A stretch of DNA of 64,000 nucleotides, from the NCBI GenBank assembly GCA_966250375.1, contig CBINHE010000004.1, positions 18,294-82,293 on the forward strand, given 5' to 3'. The notes below the pieces were generated by a model. The model made no database searches. It was not told the DNA's origin and worked only from the letters and a program-made list of their open reading frames with translations. This DNA comes from CAMLDH01 sp966250375 (GTDB taxonomy: Bacteria > Pseudomonadota > Gammaproteobacteria > Burkholderiales > Burkholderiaceae_D). The position numbers and the translations under genes were made by a program. Of this stretch, positions 53,749 through 62,440 are shown in pieces. Position 1 is the first letter of the stretch. The number at the start of each line of letters is the position of its first letter.

Positions 53749-53843
53749 GCGTATTCCGTTTTTTAAAAATGGGCGAGACAGAGTTGCGAGGCGCCGCCGT
53801 GCCGAATTACGCGACCGGCGAAGCTCTTTCTTCCAACAAATAA

Positions 53844-54482
53844 TCAGAGTTCCGCCAGAATCGTTTCGGTCGCCGACACTTTGTCACCCACGGCCACTTT
53901 CGGTGTTGCGGCAAGTGGCAAATAGACGTCGACACGCGAACCGAAACGAATGAATCCATAGCGCTGACCGCGTGTCAGCGTTTCACCGACATTGACATAA
54001 CAAAGAATACGACGCGCAATGAGGCCCGCAACTTGGACGCAGGTCACTGTTTGGCCATTTGCAGCCGTGATTGTCAGCGCATTACGCTCATTTTCAATGG
54101 ACGCCTTGTCGAGGTCGGCATTAACGAACTTGCCCGGAAAATACTGCACAGTTTGAATCTTGCCGTCGACTGGTGCGCGATTGGAGTGAACGTTAAACAC
54201 GTTCATGAACACGCTGATTTTGAGTGCTTCGCGGCCGGCATATGGATCGTGCGCCTTCTCTACAACAACAATGCGGCCATCAGCCGGCGATAATACGGCA
54301 TTCGGTTTTTGCGGAATAACCCGAGCCGGATCGCGGAAAAACTGCAGCACGAACAGTGCGATGATCCAGAATGGAATCGACCAGATGGCGAAAAAAAAAG
54401 TTACTAGTGCAGCAAGGGCAACAGCGATGCCCAAAAAAGGCCAGCCCTCACGGGCGATGACAGGGTGCGGATAATTATTCAA
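53844..54482 (-). CDS. psd: phosphatidylserine decarboxylase, short form
   Basis: 212 residues with two N-terminal membrane helices (about 15-48). The self-cleavage site that yields the pyruvoyl group is the Ser in IRFGSRVDVYLP near residue 185. MNVFNVHSNRAPVDG is the family's His motif. Makes phosphatidylethanolamine; pssA is 95 bases downstream. Confidence 0.95.
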   Translation of the reverse strand: MNNYPHPVIAREGWPFLGIAVALAALVTFFFAIWSIPFWIIALFVLQFFRDPARVIPQKPNAVLSPADGRIVVVEKAHDPYAGREALKISVFMNVFNVHSNRAPVDGKIQTVQYFPGKFVNADLDKASIENERNALTITAANGQTVTCVQVAGLIARRILCYVNVGETLTRGQRYGFIRFGSRVDVYLPLAATPKVAVGDKVSATETILAEL

Positions 54483-54577
54483 CGTCTCTCCGGATTGTTA
54501 ATGGCATATAAATCATATATGAAAGCGTCGCTATTCTAGACGAGCCGACGCCAAATGTAACCCCCACGCAAAGCCGC

Positions 54578-54771
54578 TCATCTTTGAGCATCTTCGGCCG
54601 CTTTCAACCGATCCTGTGTTTGTTGTTGCAGTTGCCCCTCAAATGCCTTGGCTTTATCCAGTGTTTCTCGCTGCGTCTTGATCAAATCCGGCGGCGGTTG
54701 CACCGGCTTGCATCCAGACAGAGCAAAACGAGCAATCCAGCCGCCATTATCCATGTTCGACGCACTTTCAT
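54578..54771 (-). pseudogene. small lipoprotein gene with a frameshift in its signal peptide
   Basis: From the ATG at 54771 one frame reads MKVRRTWIMAAGLLVLLC, a good lipoprotein signal start. The neighbouring frame then reads ALSGCKPVQPPPDLIKTQRE, which supplies the lipobox LSGC and the mature part, ending in a Gln/Lys-rich helix (LDKAKAFEGQLQQQTQDRLK). One base would have to be added near GTTTTGCTCTG to join them. Together they give a natural lipoprotein of about 64 residues. It may be a true mutation, a sequencing error or a recoding site. It starts 10 bases before the SIMPL gene's stop. Confidence 0.6.
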
Positions 54772-54780
54772 CTTGGATCT

Positions 54781-55533
54781 TCACTTGAATTTAACTTTGG
54801 CAACGACCCGCATATGTAGCGTCGTCTCACCCGGCTCGAAGCTCGGCTCTTCGGCAGGGGTGGATTCCAGACGGGCGGCATGCATTGCCATTTTTACAGC
54901 AGGAGCTTCTTGTTGCGCATAAGCGTCAGAACCCCCAAAGTCTACCGTATCCAGCACTGCATCCGAGATATTGCGGCCCATCGCTTTCGCAATCGCAGCA
55001 ATACGCTCGGTCAAATTCCTGTATGTGACTTCGATCCGCTTTTCATCCAACGTCCTGGTGGTTGCTTCGGCCAAGCCGAATTGCAAGCCATTGAGTGCCA
55101 GTATTCGCTGTGCCGCAGCGACGGTTTTCGGTAAATCGCCCAGATTGGTCGTCGTTACTTCCAGGTACTGCCCTACCCGCCAACTTACCGGTTGCCGCTC
55201 TTTGTTATTTTGGTGAAGTTGATCTTCAGGATAGATGGGATAAGTGTAGTAACCGCGCGTCTTGAGCTTCGCCTGCGGGTCTTCGCGCTTGACGATCTCC
55301 ACACCCTGCCTCATTTTTTGATTGACCCGGGATGCGGCTGCAGCCTTGCTCTTGTCCTGCTCTTCTATCATCAACGTAACGTGCGCTTCATCGTTCACAT
55401 GTTCGACTTCCCCAAACGTCTGGACAATCACAAGCGCGCCACTGGTTTGTACTGGTTTCAGTGTTTGCGCCTGCGCCGTGGTGACGCCCGCCAACAAGAT
55501 AATCGATAGAGGTAATGTCCTTAAACCCCGCAT
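54781..55533 (-). CDS. SIMPL domain (DUF541) periplasmic protein
   Basis: 250 residues. Signal peptide with cleavage likely after AQA (residue 22-23). The body has the SIMPL pattern: VIVQTFGEVEHVNDEAHVTLMIEE, GYYTYPIYPEDQ, SWRVGQYLEVTTTNLGDLPKTV and a Lys-rich end. Members are periplasmic or outer-membrane and of unclear role. It follows ilvC past a terminator. Confidence 0.88.
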   Translation of the reverse strand: MRGLRTLPLSIILLAGVTTAQAQTLKPVQTSGALVIVQTFGEVEHVNDEAHVTLMIEEQDKSKAAAASRVNQKMRQGVEIVKREDPQAKLKTRGYYTYPIYPEDQLHQNNKERQPVSWRVGQYLEVTTTNLGDLPKTVAAAQRILALNGLQFGLAEATTRTLDEKRIEVTYRNLTERIAAIAKAMGRNISDAVLDTVDFGGSDAYAQQEAPAVKMAMHAARLESTPAEEPSFEPGETTLHMRVVAKVKFK

Positions 55534-55543
55534 AGCGTCTCTC

Positions 55544-55577
55544 CAATAAAAATGGGGCTACACCGTGTAGCCCCATT
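55544..55577 (-). terminator. Rho-independent terminator after ilvC
   Basis: AATGGGGCTACA and TGTAGCCCCATT form a 12-bp perfect stem with a 3-base loop; on the minus strand TTTT follows. It separates ilvC from the SIMPL gene on the same strand. Confidence 0.85.
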
Positions 55578-55635
55578 GAATTCATAAAACCAAGAATAAC
55601 TCTATCAATCAACTCTTGGAATTTTTTGTTATTGC

Positions 55636-56652
55636 TTAGTTCTTCGATTGATCGACCAGCTTATTTTTTGCAATCCAAGGCATCATCGCGCGTAACTTGC
55701 TGCCCACTTCTTCGATTTGATGCTCCGCTGTCAAGCGACGGCGGGAAATCAAAGTTGGTGCACCTGCCTTGTTTTCTAAAATAAAGCTCTTTGCATATTC
55801 GCCAGTTTGAATGTCCTTCAGACATTGACGCATTGCATTCTTGGTGTCTTCCGTCACGACGCGCGGGCCAGTAACATATTCGCCGTATTCCGCGTTATTA
55901 GAGATCGAGTAGTTCATGTTGGCAATACCGCCCTCATAGATCAGATCGACAATCAGCTTCAACTCATGCAAGCACTCGAAGTAAGCCATTTCAGGCGCAT
56001 AGCCCGCCTCTACCAGTGTTTCGAACCCGGCTTTGATCAACTCAACCGTACCGCCGCACAACACCGCTTGTTCGCCAAACAGGTCTGTTTCAGTTTCTTC
56101 ACGGAAGTTGGTTTCGATAATGCCGGCACGGCCACCACCATTTGCCATTGCATATGACAAAGCGATGTTGCGCGCGTTACCGGATTTATCTTGATACACA
56201 GCGATCAAGTGCGGTACACCGCCACCTTGGGTGTAGGTACCACGAACAGTATGACCAGGCGCCTTTGGCGCGATCATGATCACATCGAGATCGGCACGCG
56301 GTACGACTTGACCATAGTGAACATTAAAGCCGTGAGCAAATGCAAGCACTGCACCTTCCTTGGCATTCGGTGCAACGTTTTCGTTATAAACTTGCGCGAT
56401 ATTTTCATCTGGCAGCAAAATCATGATGACGTCCGCTGCTTTGACTGCGTCGTTGACTTCTGCGACGTTCAGGCCGGCATTCTTCACCTTGTTCCAAGAG
56501 GCACCGCCTTTGCGCAGGCCGACTGTTACTTTGCAACCGGAATCATTCAGGTTTTGTGCATGCGCATGACCTTGGGAGCCGTAACCGATGATGGCAACAT
56601 TTTTGCCTTTGATCAGGGAAAGGTCGCAATCTTTATCGTAGAAAACTTTCAT
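55636..56652 (-). CDS. ilvC: ketol-acid reductoisomerase
   Basis: 338 residues, short class I form. NADPH motif GYGSQGHAHAQNLNDSG, metal-binding Asp and Glu in FGEQAVLCGGTVELI and ECLHELKLIVDLIYEGG. Third gene of ilvIHC, second step of valine and isoleucine synthesis. Confidence 0.98.
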   Translation of the reverse strand: MKVFYDKDCDLSLIKGKNVAIIGYGSQGHAHAQNLNDSGCKVTVGLRKGGASWNKVKNAGLNVAEVNDAVKAADVIMILLPDENIAQVYNENVAPNAKEGAVLAFAHGFNVHYGQVVPRADLDVIMIAPKAPGHTVRGTYTQGGGVPHLIAVYQDKSGNARNIALSYAMANGGGRAGIIETNFREETETDLFGEQAVLCGGTVELIKAGFETLVEAGYAPEMAYFECLHELKLIVDLIYEGGIANMNYSISNNAEYGEYVTGPRVVTEDTKNAMRQCLKDIQTGEYAKSFILENKAGAPTLISRRRLTAEHQIEEVGSKLRAMMPWIAKNKLVDQSKN

Positions 56653-56735
56653 TTTTATTCCTAAATAAGTTAATCAATACTTTATTGTGAGGCAGAGTTA
56701 AGCGAGGCGTATTTTGCCCCCAACATTATCAAAAG

Positions 56736-57227
56736 TTAAATTTTGAGAATGCGCTCACCGCGGCCAATGCCGGAACCGCCGGTGCGAACGGTTTCCAGAA
56801 TAGCGGTACGGTCGATCGATTCGATAAACGCGTCGAGCTTGCCTTTATTACCGGTTAATTCGATCGTGTAGGTTTTCTCCGTAACATCGATGATGCGACC
56901 ACGGAAAATATCCGCGGTACGCTTCATTTCTTCACGCTCCTTACCAACCGCGCGCACCTTGATGAGCATCAGCTCACGCTCGATATGCGAACCTTCAGTC
57001 AGATCGACCACTTTCACTACTTCGATTAAACGGTTCAGATGCTTGGTGATTTGTTCAATCACGTCATCCGAACCGGAAGTCACGATCGTCATGCGCGACA
57101 AGGTCGCATCTTCGGTGGGCGCCACTGTCAAGGTTTCGATGTTATAACCGCGCGCCGAAAACAGACCGACGACGCGCGACAAGGCGCCCGCTTCATTTTC
57201 CAGCAATACAGAAACGATATGTCGCAT
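56736..57227 (-). CDS. ilvH: acetolactate synthase small (regulatory) subunit
   Basis: 163 residues. N-terminal ACT domain (HIVSVLLENEAGALSRVVGLFSARGYNIETLTV) that binds valine in this family, and a C-terminal domain. Two bases after ilvI, so translation is probably coupled. Confidence 0.97.
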   Translation of the reverse strand: MRHIVSVLLENEAGALSRVVGLFSARGYNIETLTVAPTEDATLSRMTIVTSGSDDVIEQITKHLNRLIEVVKVVDLTEGSHIERELMLIKVRAVGKEREEMKRTADIFRGRIIDVTEKTYTIELTGNKGKLDAFIESIDRTAILETVRTGGSGIGRGERILKI

Positions 57228-57229
57228 GA

Positions 57230-58945
57230 TTACAGATCCTCCGAACCCAAGAGCATTTCAGTCAAGCCTTTGCCAGCCTGGACCATGGGCCAGACGTTTT
57301 CGGTTTGATCTGTGATGAAATTCATGAACACCAGTCTGTCTTTCATCGCAAATGCTTCTTTCAATGCGCCGTCGACGTCATTTGGATTTTCGATTTTCAT
57401 GCCGACGTGACCGAAGGATTCAGCCAGTTTGTTGAAGTCTGGCAGTGAGTCCATGTACGACTCGGAATAGCGGGAACCATAATCGATCTGCTGCCATTGG
57501 CGCACCATGCCAAGGAAGCGGTTATTCAACAGAATGATCTTCGGCGTCAGATGATACTGCTTGCAAGTCGCCAATTCCTGAATGCACATCTGGATCGATG
57601 CTTCACCAGTGATACAAGCGACCGTTGCATCAGGATTAGCCATCTGTACGCCCATCGCGTACGGCAAACCGACACCCATCGTGCCCAGGCCACCAGAATT
57701 GATCCAGCGGCGCGGCTTGTCGAATCGATAGTATTGTGCCGCCCACATCTGGTGTTGCCCCACATCGGAAGTGATGAAGGCATCACCTTTGGTGATTTCC
57801 CAGACTTTTTCAACCACAGATTGCGGCTTGATGACTTCGTTCGAAGTCGGGTACTTCAGGCATTCACGTTCGCGCCACTGATTGATTTGCTTCCACCAAT
57901 GGGCGACCGCCGGCGCATTGGGTTTTGCATCGCTCGCATCGAGCTGCGACAGCAATTCCTGCAGCACGTCTTTCACATTACCGACAATCGGAATATCAAC
58001 TTTCACGCGCTTGGAAATCGACGACGGATCAATGTCGATATGAATGATTTTGCGCGGATGAGAAGCGAAGTGTTTCGGATTACCGATCACGCGGTCATCG
58101 AAGCGGGCACCGATGGCGATTAGCACATCGGAGTGCTGCATTGCCATATTGGCTTCATAAGTACCGTGCATACCCGGCATGCCGACGAACAGATCGCTGG
58201 ACGCTTTATATGCACCCAAACCCATCAACGTATTCGTGCAAGGGAAACCGAGCTTGTCGACCAACTTGTTCAACTCAGGCGCAGCATTGGCTAAAATGAC
58301 GCCGCCGCCGGTGTAAACCATCGGCCGTTCGGCCGCTAGCAGCAATTGCACCGCCTTGCGTATCTGGCCGGAATGGCCTTTGTCGACTGGTTTGTACGAG
58401 CGCATTTCGATTTCCTTCGGATACTCGTACGCGCACTTATGCATACTGATGTCTTTCGGAATATCGACCAGCACAGGCCCCGGGCGGCCAGTCGTGGCGA
58501 TATAGAACGCCTTCTTCATCGTCATTGCCAAATCCTTGACATCCTTGACGAGAAAGTTGTGTTTGACGCACGGACGGGTAATACCCACCGTATCGCATTC
58601 TTGGAATGCGTCCTGCCCAATCGCGTGAGAAGGCACCTGCCCGGAAATGATCACCATCGGGATCGAATCCATGTAGGCTGTCGCTAGGCCTGTGACCGCA
58701 TTGGTAACGCCAGGTCCGGACGTAACGAGGGCGACGCCAACTTTTTGTGAACTGCGGGAATAAGCATCCGCCGCATGAATTGCAGCCTGCTCGTGACGAA
58801 CAAGAATATGCTGAAATTTATTCTGATTGAAGATTGCGTCGTAAATGTAGAGCACTGCGCCGCCAGGATAGCCGAACACGTGTTCAACACCCTCCTCAGC
58901 CAAACAGCGTACGGCGATTTCCGCGCCTGTAATTTCTAAACTCAT
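57230..58945 (-). CDS. ilvI: acetolactate synthase large subunit
   Basis: 571 residues. Catalytic Glu in VLVRHEQAAIHAADAYSR, FAD region near DVLIAIGARFDDRV and the thiamine-diphosphate/Mg motif running from GEASIQMCIQELATC to NNRFLGMVRQWQ. In this class GDG is normally found at the TPP motif; here it reads GEASIQM, that is G-E-A instead of G-D-G/A, with a Glu able to bind Mg. First gene of the ilvIHC operon. Confidence 0.95.
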   Translation of the reverse strand: MSLEITGAEIAVRCLAEEGVEHVFGYPGGAVLYIYDAIFNQNKFQHILVRHEQAAIHAADAYSRSSQKVGVALVTSGPGVTNAVTGLATAYMDSIPMVIISGQVPSHAIGQDAFQECDTVGITRPCVKHNFLVKDVKDLAMTMKKAFYIATTGRPGPVLVDIPKDISMHKCAYEYPKEIEMRSYKPVDKGHSGQIRKAVQLLLAAERPMVYTGGGVILANAAPELNKLVDKLGFPCTNTLMGLGAYKASSDLFVGMPGMHGTYEANMAMQHSDVLIAIGARFDDRVIGNPKHFASHPRKIIHIDIDPSSISKRVKVDIPIVGNVKDVLQELLSQLDASDAKPNAPAVAHWWKQINQWRERECLKYPTSNEVIKPQSVVEKVWEITKGDAFITSDVGQHQMWAAQYYRFDKPRRWINSGGLGTMGVGLPYAMGVQMANPDATVACITGEASIQMCIQELATCKQYHLTPKIILLNNRFLGMVRQWQQIDYGSRYSESYMDSLPDFNKLAESFGHVGMKIENPNDVDGALKEAFAMKDRLVFMNFITDQTENVWPMVQAGKGLTEMLLGSEDL

Positions 58946-59077
58946 ACATCATTCCTTTCAAGGTCCATTGGAGATTGATCGGATGCTCTGGCCTGACGAA
59001 ATCGTGTCGTACTACAGTGCAGCGGCTTCCCTTTTTTGTGCGGTCACGCTACTTCGTTGCGCACCCATAGATGCGGT

Positions 59078-59131
59078 TCAAAATAACGCTAAACGCGACT
59101 CGTTCAGCCGGAGGTTCTGAAGTACTTCCAT
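59078..59131 (-). CDS. possible ilvI leader peptide, 17 codons
   Basis: A short minus-strand ATG-TGA frame, MEVLQNLRLNESRLALF, lies 132 bases upstream of ilvI. Five Leu and one Val in 17 residues, with GAGAAATT before the ATG. This fits a branched-chain amino-acid attenuation leader. A hairpin GTGCG...CGCAC follows, but no U-run was found. Short frames occur by chance, so confidence is low. Confidence 0.35.
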   Translation of the reverse strand: MEVLQNLRLNESRLALF

Positions 59132-59456
59132 AATTTCTCGCGCTTGTGGCGCGGGTTGGAGCAAACAGCCTTAAATTGTCAAAGCGCGCCTAATCATCGA
59201 GCTGCATTATGCGCTGCTCGCGAAAAAGCCATACCTTTCGAGATTATGAAAGGACTGATACGTTAATGCGTCGCACCATTTTGGTCAAGTCAAATTCCGT
59301 TAATTCCTTTTGAAATCAAGGATTTTGAGTAAAAAGCACGCACAAACCAAGCCATTTTTGCTAGCATGCGCACAGCTTAAAAAAGAACCATGGGCAACTC
59401 CAACGGCATCCCAACCAACGAATACCTTGGCCGCGTCAAACGGCGCGCCGCATTGC

Positions 59457-60026
59457 ATGGCAACTGACAAAGAACTTTCCAGCTTCCTCGAAAATGTGGA
59501 ACGTCGCGCATTCAAGCAGGCCGTCTACGCTGTTCGCAAGGACGAAGCGGCGCTCGACATTGTGCAAGACGCAATGATCAAACTGGCCGAGAAGTATGGC
59601 GACAAGCCTGCGGCCGAATTGCCTTTGCTGTTTCAACGCATCCTGCAAAATACAATTCACGACTTCTTCCGCCGGGAAAAGGTACGCAACACCTGGATTA
59701 GTCTTTTTTCAAGTCTTGGCGGTGACGCAGAAAATGGTGAAGATTTCGATTTGCTGGAAATCTTCGAGGCTGAAAGTGGCTCTCAAGCTTCGGAATCCAG
59801 CGCCGACAAAATTGAACGCGACCAAGTTCTCGCCGCTATAGATGAAGAAGTACAAAAACTGCCTCCGCGTCAACGGGAAGCGTTCCTAATGCGTTATTGG
59901 GAAGATATGGATGTGGCTGAAACCGCTGCCGCAATGGGATGTTCCGAAGGCAGCGTAAAAACGCATTGCTCCAGAGCAACGCACACATTAGCACAAGCGC
60001 TGCAGTCCAAAGGAATACACTTATGA
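59457..60026 (+). CDS. ECF-type RNA polymerase sigma factor
   Basis: 189 residues from ATG 59457 (MATDKELSSFLENVERRAFKQ). The frame opens at a TTG at 59310, but the 49 extra residues look non-conserved. Region 2 spans about 15-95 (EAALDIVQDAMIKLAEKYGD, then LFQRILQNTIHDFFRREKV). Region 4 spans 130-185 (LPPRQREAFLMRYWEDMDVAETAAAMGCSEGSVKTHCSRA). The linker is acidic. It heads a tight run with DUF3619, DUF3106 and RDD genes. No classical zinc anti-sigma gene is adjacent. Confidence 0.88.
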   Translation: MATDKELSSFLENVERRAFKQAVYAVRKDEAALDIVQDAMIKLAEKYGDKPAAELPLLFQRILQNTIHDFFRREKVRNTWISLFSSLGGDAENGEDFDLLEIFEAESGSQASESSADKIERDQVLAAIDEEVQKLPPRQREAFLMRYWEDMDVAETAAAMGCSEGSVKTHCSRATHTLAQALQSKGIHL

Positions 60027-60427
60027 ATGTTAAAGAACTCAATTACGCCTACAAAGTGCGTCACGCGCTCAACGAAAGCCTCGATATTTTGCCACCACCC
60101 ACGATTGATCGGTTGGCTTCTGCACGCAAGCTCGCTTTATCTCACAAGAAAAATGACGCGCCGCTGCGCGTATTCGCACCTCAACGCGCATTGGCCGGAA
60201 AAATCGTTAACTTCTTTGACAAGCCATTGTCATGGATCGGCCGCATGGGGCTAGCAATTCCGGTCATTGTGTTAGTCATCGGTTTGGTCGGCATTTATCA
60301 GGCTGAGCAGCAGCAACGCATTAGTGAAATTGCTGATATCGACGTTGCCGTTTTGTCGGATGAACTGCCCCTCACCGCCTATCTGGATCACGGCTTTAAC
60401 GCCTACCTAGCCAAGCGGACGGATTAA
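60023..60427 (+). CDS. DUF3619 family single-pass membrane protein
   Basis: 134 residues starting at the ATG 60023, which overlaps the sigma stop by 4 bases. Cytoplasmic helix first (NYAYKVRHALNESLDILPP), one membrane helix about 72-92 (GLAIPVIVLVIGLVGIYQ), then a periplasmic tail with DVAVLSDELPLTAYLDHGF. Translational coupling to a sigma factor plus this topology makes an anti-sigma role conceivable, but that is inference. Confidence 0.85.
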   Translation: MNVKELNYAYKVRHALNESLDILPPPTIDRLASARKLALSHKKNDAPLRVFAPQRALAGKIVNFFDKPLSWIGRMGLAIPVIVLVIGLVGIYQAEQQQRISEIADIDVAVLSDELPLTAYLDHGFNAYLAKRTD

Positions 60428-60429
60428 CT

Positions 60430-61086
60430 ATGGTGCGAAGATGGCCTTTTGCCACAGCCCGCGTCTTGTGGGCGACCTGCTTTTTGAGCGCTGTGCTGAC
60501 GGTCGCTGCAGCCACTAGTCAAGCGCATGCTGGCACCGGCTTTCCGCAGACAGGCAGCGCGTCCACGAACAATGACAAGTCTGCGTCCAAACAATCCACC
60601 GCAAGGCTATTATGGGCCGACTTGACACAGGCACAGCGGCAAGTTCTTGCCCCGCTTGCTACAGAATGGGACAAGATCGAAGATATTCGGAAGAAAAAAT
60701 GGCTTAAAATTGCCAACAAATTTTCGATCATGAAGCCTAGTGAACAACAACGCATGCAAGAACGTATGCGGGATTGGGCAAAATTGACGCCAGAACAACG
60801 GCGCGTTGCCCGCGAAAGCTATGCACGTTCGAAAAAACTGAATCCAGCTCAAAAATCCGCGCAATGGCGTCAATATCAGCAGTTGCCAGAAGAGCAAAAA
60901 AAGAAACTGGCCGCCGACGCCGCAAGCAAGAAACATGTCGCCAATTTGCCCTCGACTTATAGCAAGAACAAGACGGTGCCCCCCATCAAATCTACACTAA
61001 AGCCTGTACTGGAACAGTCGGTAACGCCGCAAGTGGCAAACCAGTCACTCATTCAGCCATCCGCACCACCATCAGCAAATAAATAA
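60430..61086 (+). CDS. DUF3106 family exported protein
   Basis: 218 residues with a signal peptide ending near SQAHA. The middle is DUF3106: LTQAQRQVLAPLATEWDKI, then KLTPEQRRVARESYARSKKL and LPEEQKKKLAADA, a set of Lys/Gln-rich helices repeated in pattern. The tail is Pro/Ser-rich. It is periplasmic with unknown role. Three bases after the DUF3619 gene. Confidence 0.85.
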   Translation: MVRRWPFATARVLWATCFLSAVLTVAAATSQAHAGTGFPQTGSASTNNDKSASKQSTARLLWADLTQAQRQVLAPLATEWDKIEDIRKKKWLKIANKFSIMKPSEQQRMQERMRDWAKLTPEQRRVARESYARSKKLNPAQKSAQWRQYQQLPEEQKKKLAADAASKKHVANLPSTYSKNKTVPPIKSTLKPVLEQSVTPQVANQSLIQPSAPPSANK

Positions 61087-61091
61087 CGACC

Positions 61092-61622
61092 TTGTTAAAC
61101 CTTGCTACTACACCACCATTAAAACACCGACTTGCCAGTATGGTGTATGAGGCCATGCTGTTGTTTGGCGTCGTGTTTATTGCTGGCTGGCTGTTCGATA
61201 CGCTCACGCAGAGCCGGCACGCATTGACCTTGCGCCATGCACGTCAATTCTGGCTATTTCTCGTGTTAGGAGCTTATTTTGTTTTCTTCTGGTGCCGCGG
61301 TGGGCAAACCTTGGCGATGAAGACATGGCGGATCAAACTCGTCACCCCTGATGCTGTTCAAATTCCAATAACCAAGGCGGTCACACGCTATTTGTTGGCA
61401 TGGATGTGGTTTTTGCCCGCGATGGCACTGGATTACGCTCTTGATCTCAAAGGGTGGGCCAGCATTGTTGTCATTGCGGTCGGCATGGTACTGTGGGCAA
61501 TGACCATACGACTAAATAAAGATCGTCAGTTTTTGCATGATCAACTGGTCGGCACACGACTCATTCATTTCAACACACCCACAGTCCCTAAAAAAACCAA
61601 GTCCGATAGCGAACAAATTTGA
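61092..61622 (+). CDS. RDD family membrane protein
   Basis: 176 residues. RDD domain with the N-terminal HRLASMVYEAMLLFG in place of the usual R-D-D signature, helices about 18-36, 50-70 and 100-140, and the late GGQTLAMKTWRIKLV motif. The start is probably TTG 61092; an ATG at 61140 would cut into the domain. Fourth gene of the sigma cassette. Confidence 0.82.
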   Translation: MLNLATTPPLKHRLASMVYEAMLLFGVVFIAGWLFDTLTQSRHALTLRHARQFWLFLVLGAYFVFFWCRGGQTLAMKTWRIKLVTPDAVQIPITKAVTRYLLAWMWFLPAMALDYALDLKGWASIVVIAVGMVLWAMTIRLNKDRQFLHDQLVGTRLIHFNTPTVPKKTKSDSEQI

Positions 61623-61663
61623 GAAGCGGTGGGCTCCTTGGTCCAAATAGTGATGCAGGAGAA

Positions 61664-61700
61664 AATGATACAAATGATACAAATGATACAAATGATACAG
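61664..61700. repeat. 9-bp tandem repeat
   Basis: About four copies of AATGATACA follow one another 40 bases after the RDD stop. The unit is a multiple of three, so slippage would not shift a frame. No gene was recognised over it. Confidence 0.8.
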
Positions 61701-61885
61701 ATCTGAGCTCGACTTCATCCATTTGCAGACCGCTTCTGGTAAAAGGCCAAGAGGGGAGTTTGGTATTTTTGAATGTTCTGGAATGATCGAAACATTGAGA
61801 AAATTCCGTTCTCGCCGAAGAGTCTCCCGGGAAGCAGCGTCCGCCAATGGATAAGGGCAGCAGCATACTTTGCGAGGGATGTCCT

Positions 61886-62118
61886 GTGAAGTACACTTGG
61901 ATTTGACGTACATGGCAAGGCATTTTCACTGACCGGAATGTGCGCGGTGCTTGATGTTAGCATCAGCGGCTCGGGCGTGGAAGCGTGACGGCACACCTGA
62001 TCGGAAACGGTTGACAGGCGATCAGACGCTGGCGGTGATACACCATTCATGTAGAACTCAAGAGCGCTTACGGCAAGGCGCGCGTCGAGAGACTCATGCG
62101 TGAGAACGGTATCCATGC
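61886..62118 (+). mobile_element. IS3-family OrfB transposase remnant
   Basis: Three pieces in shifting frames: KYTWI then DVHGKAFSLTGMCAVLDVSISG, then TPDRKRLTGDQTLAVIH, then AYGKARVERLMRENGIHAQ and LKRR. They match in order the N-terminal part of IS3 OrfB, before the DDE domain. At least two frameshifts and one stop codon (TGA) interrupt it; the DDE catalytic part is absent. Confidence 0.7.
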
Positions 62119-62300
62119 CCAGCTCAAGCGGCGATGCGATCGACCCAGTGATCGGCCATATGAAGTGAAGTGCGACGGTCACCTTGGCCGCAATTTCCTC
62201 AACGGCGAAACGGGCGATGCCGTCACTGCTCTGCTGTGAGGCTGCGGCCCCAACTTGCTCAAAATCCTGAACAGCCTGCGCTTTTGCCCAGCCCGAAATC
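62119..62300 (+). mobile_element. IS5-family transposase C-terminal remnant
   Basis: IDPVIGHMK in one frame and KCDGHLGRNFLNGETGDAVTALLC in the next match the end of the IS5-type DDE domain (motif E-P-V-I-G-H-x-K, then D-G-x-x-G-R-N-F-L-x-G). It abuts the IS3 remnant, so one element probably inserted into the other before both decayed. Confidence 0.7.
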
Positions 62301-62440
62301 ATGCCGTTGCCTAATGGAATCGGACTTTTTCAGGAACGACGAAAATAATGCCTATCCCATGCATAAAATGGCCAAAGAATACGCCACATGGTCCCGCGCA
62401 AAAAAGCAATCGAAAATTTTCCCTGCGAATCTCTATGGAC

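Noticed and set aside
61664..61700. 9-bp tandem array as a CRISPR or iteron origin
   Set aside because: Units are contiguous without spacers and only about four copies exist; no replication gene is near.
61715..62302. 195-codon minus-strand frame over the IS remnants
   Set aside because: The plus strand matches IS3 and IS5 transposases in order; the minus frame has no family match I can recognise.
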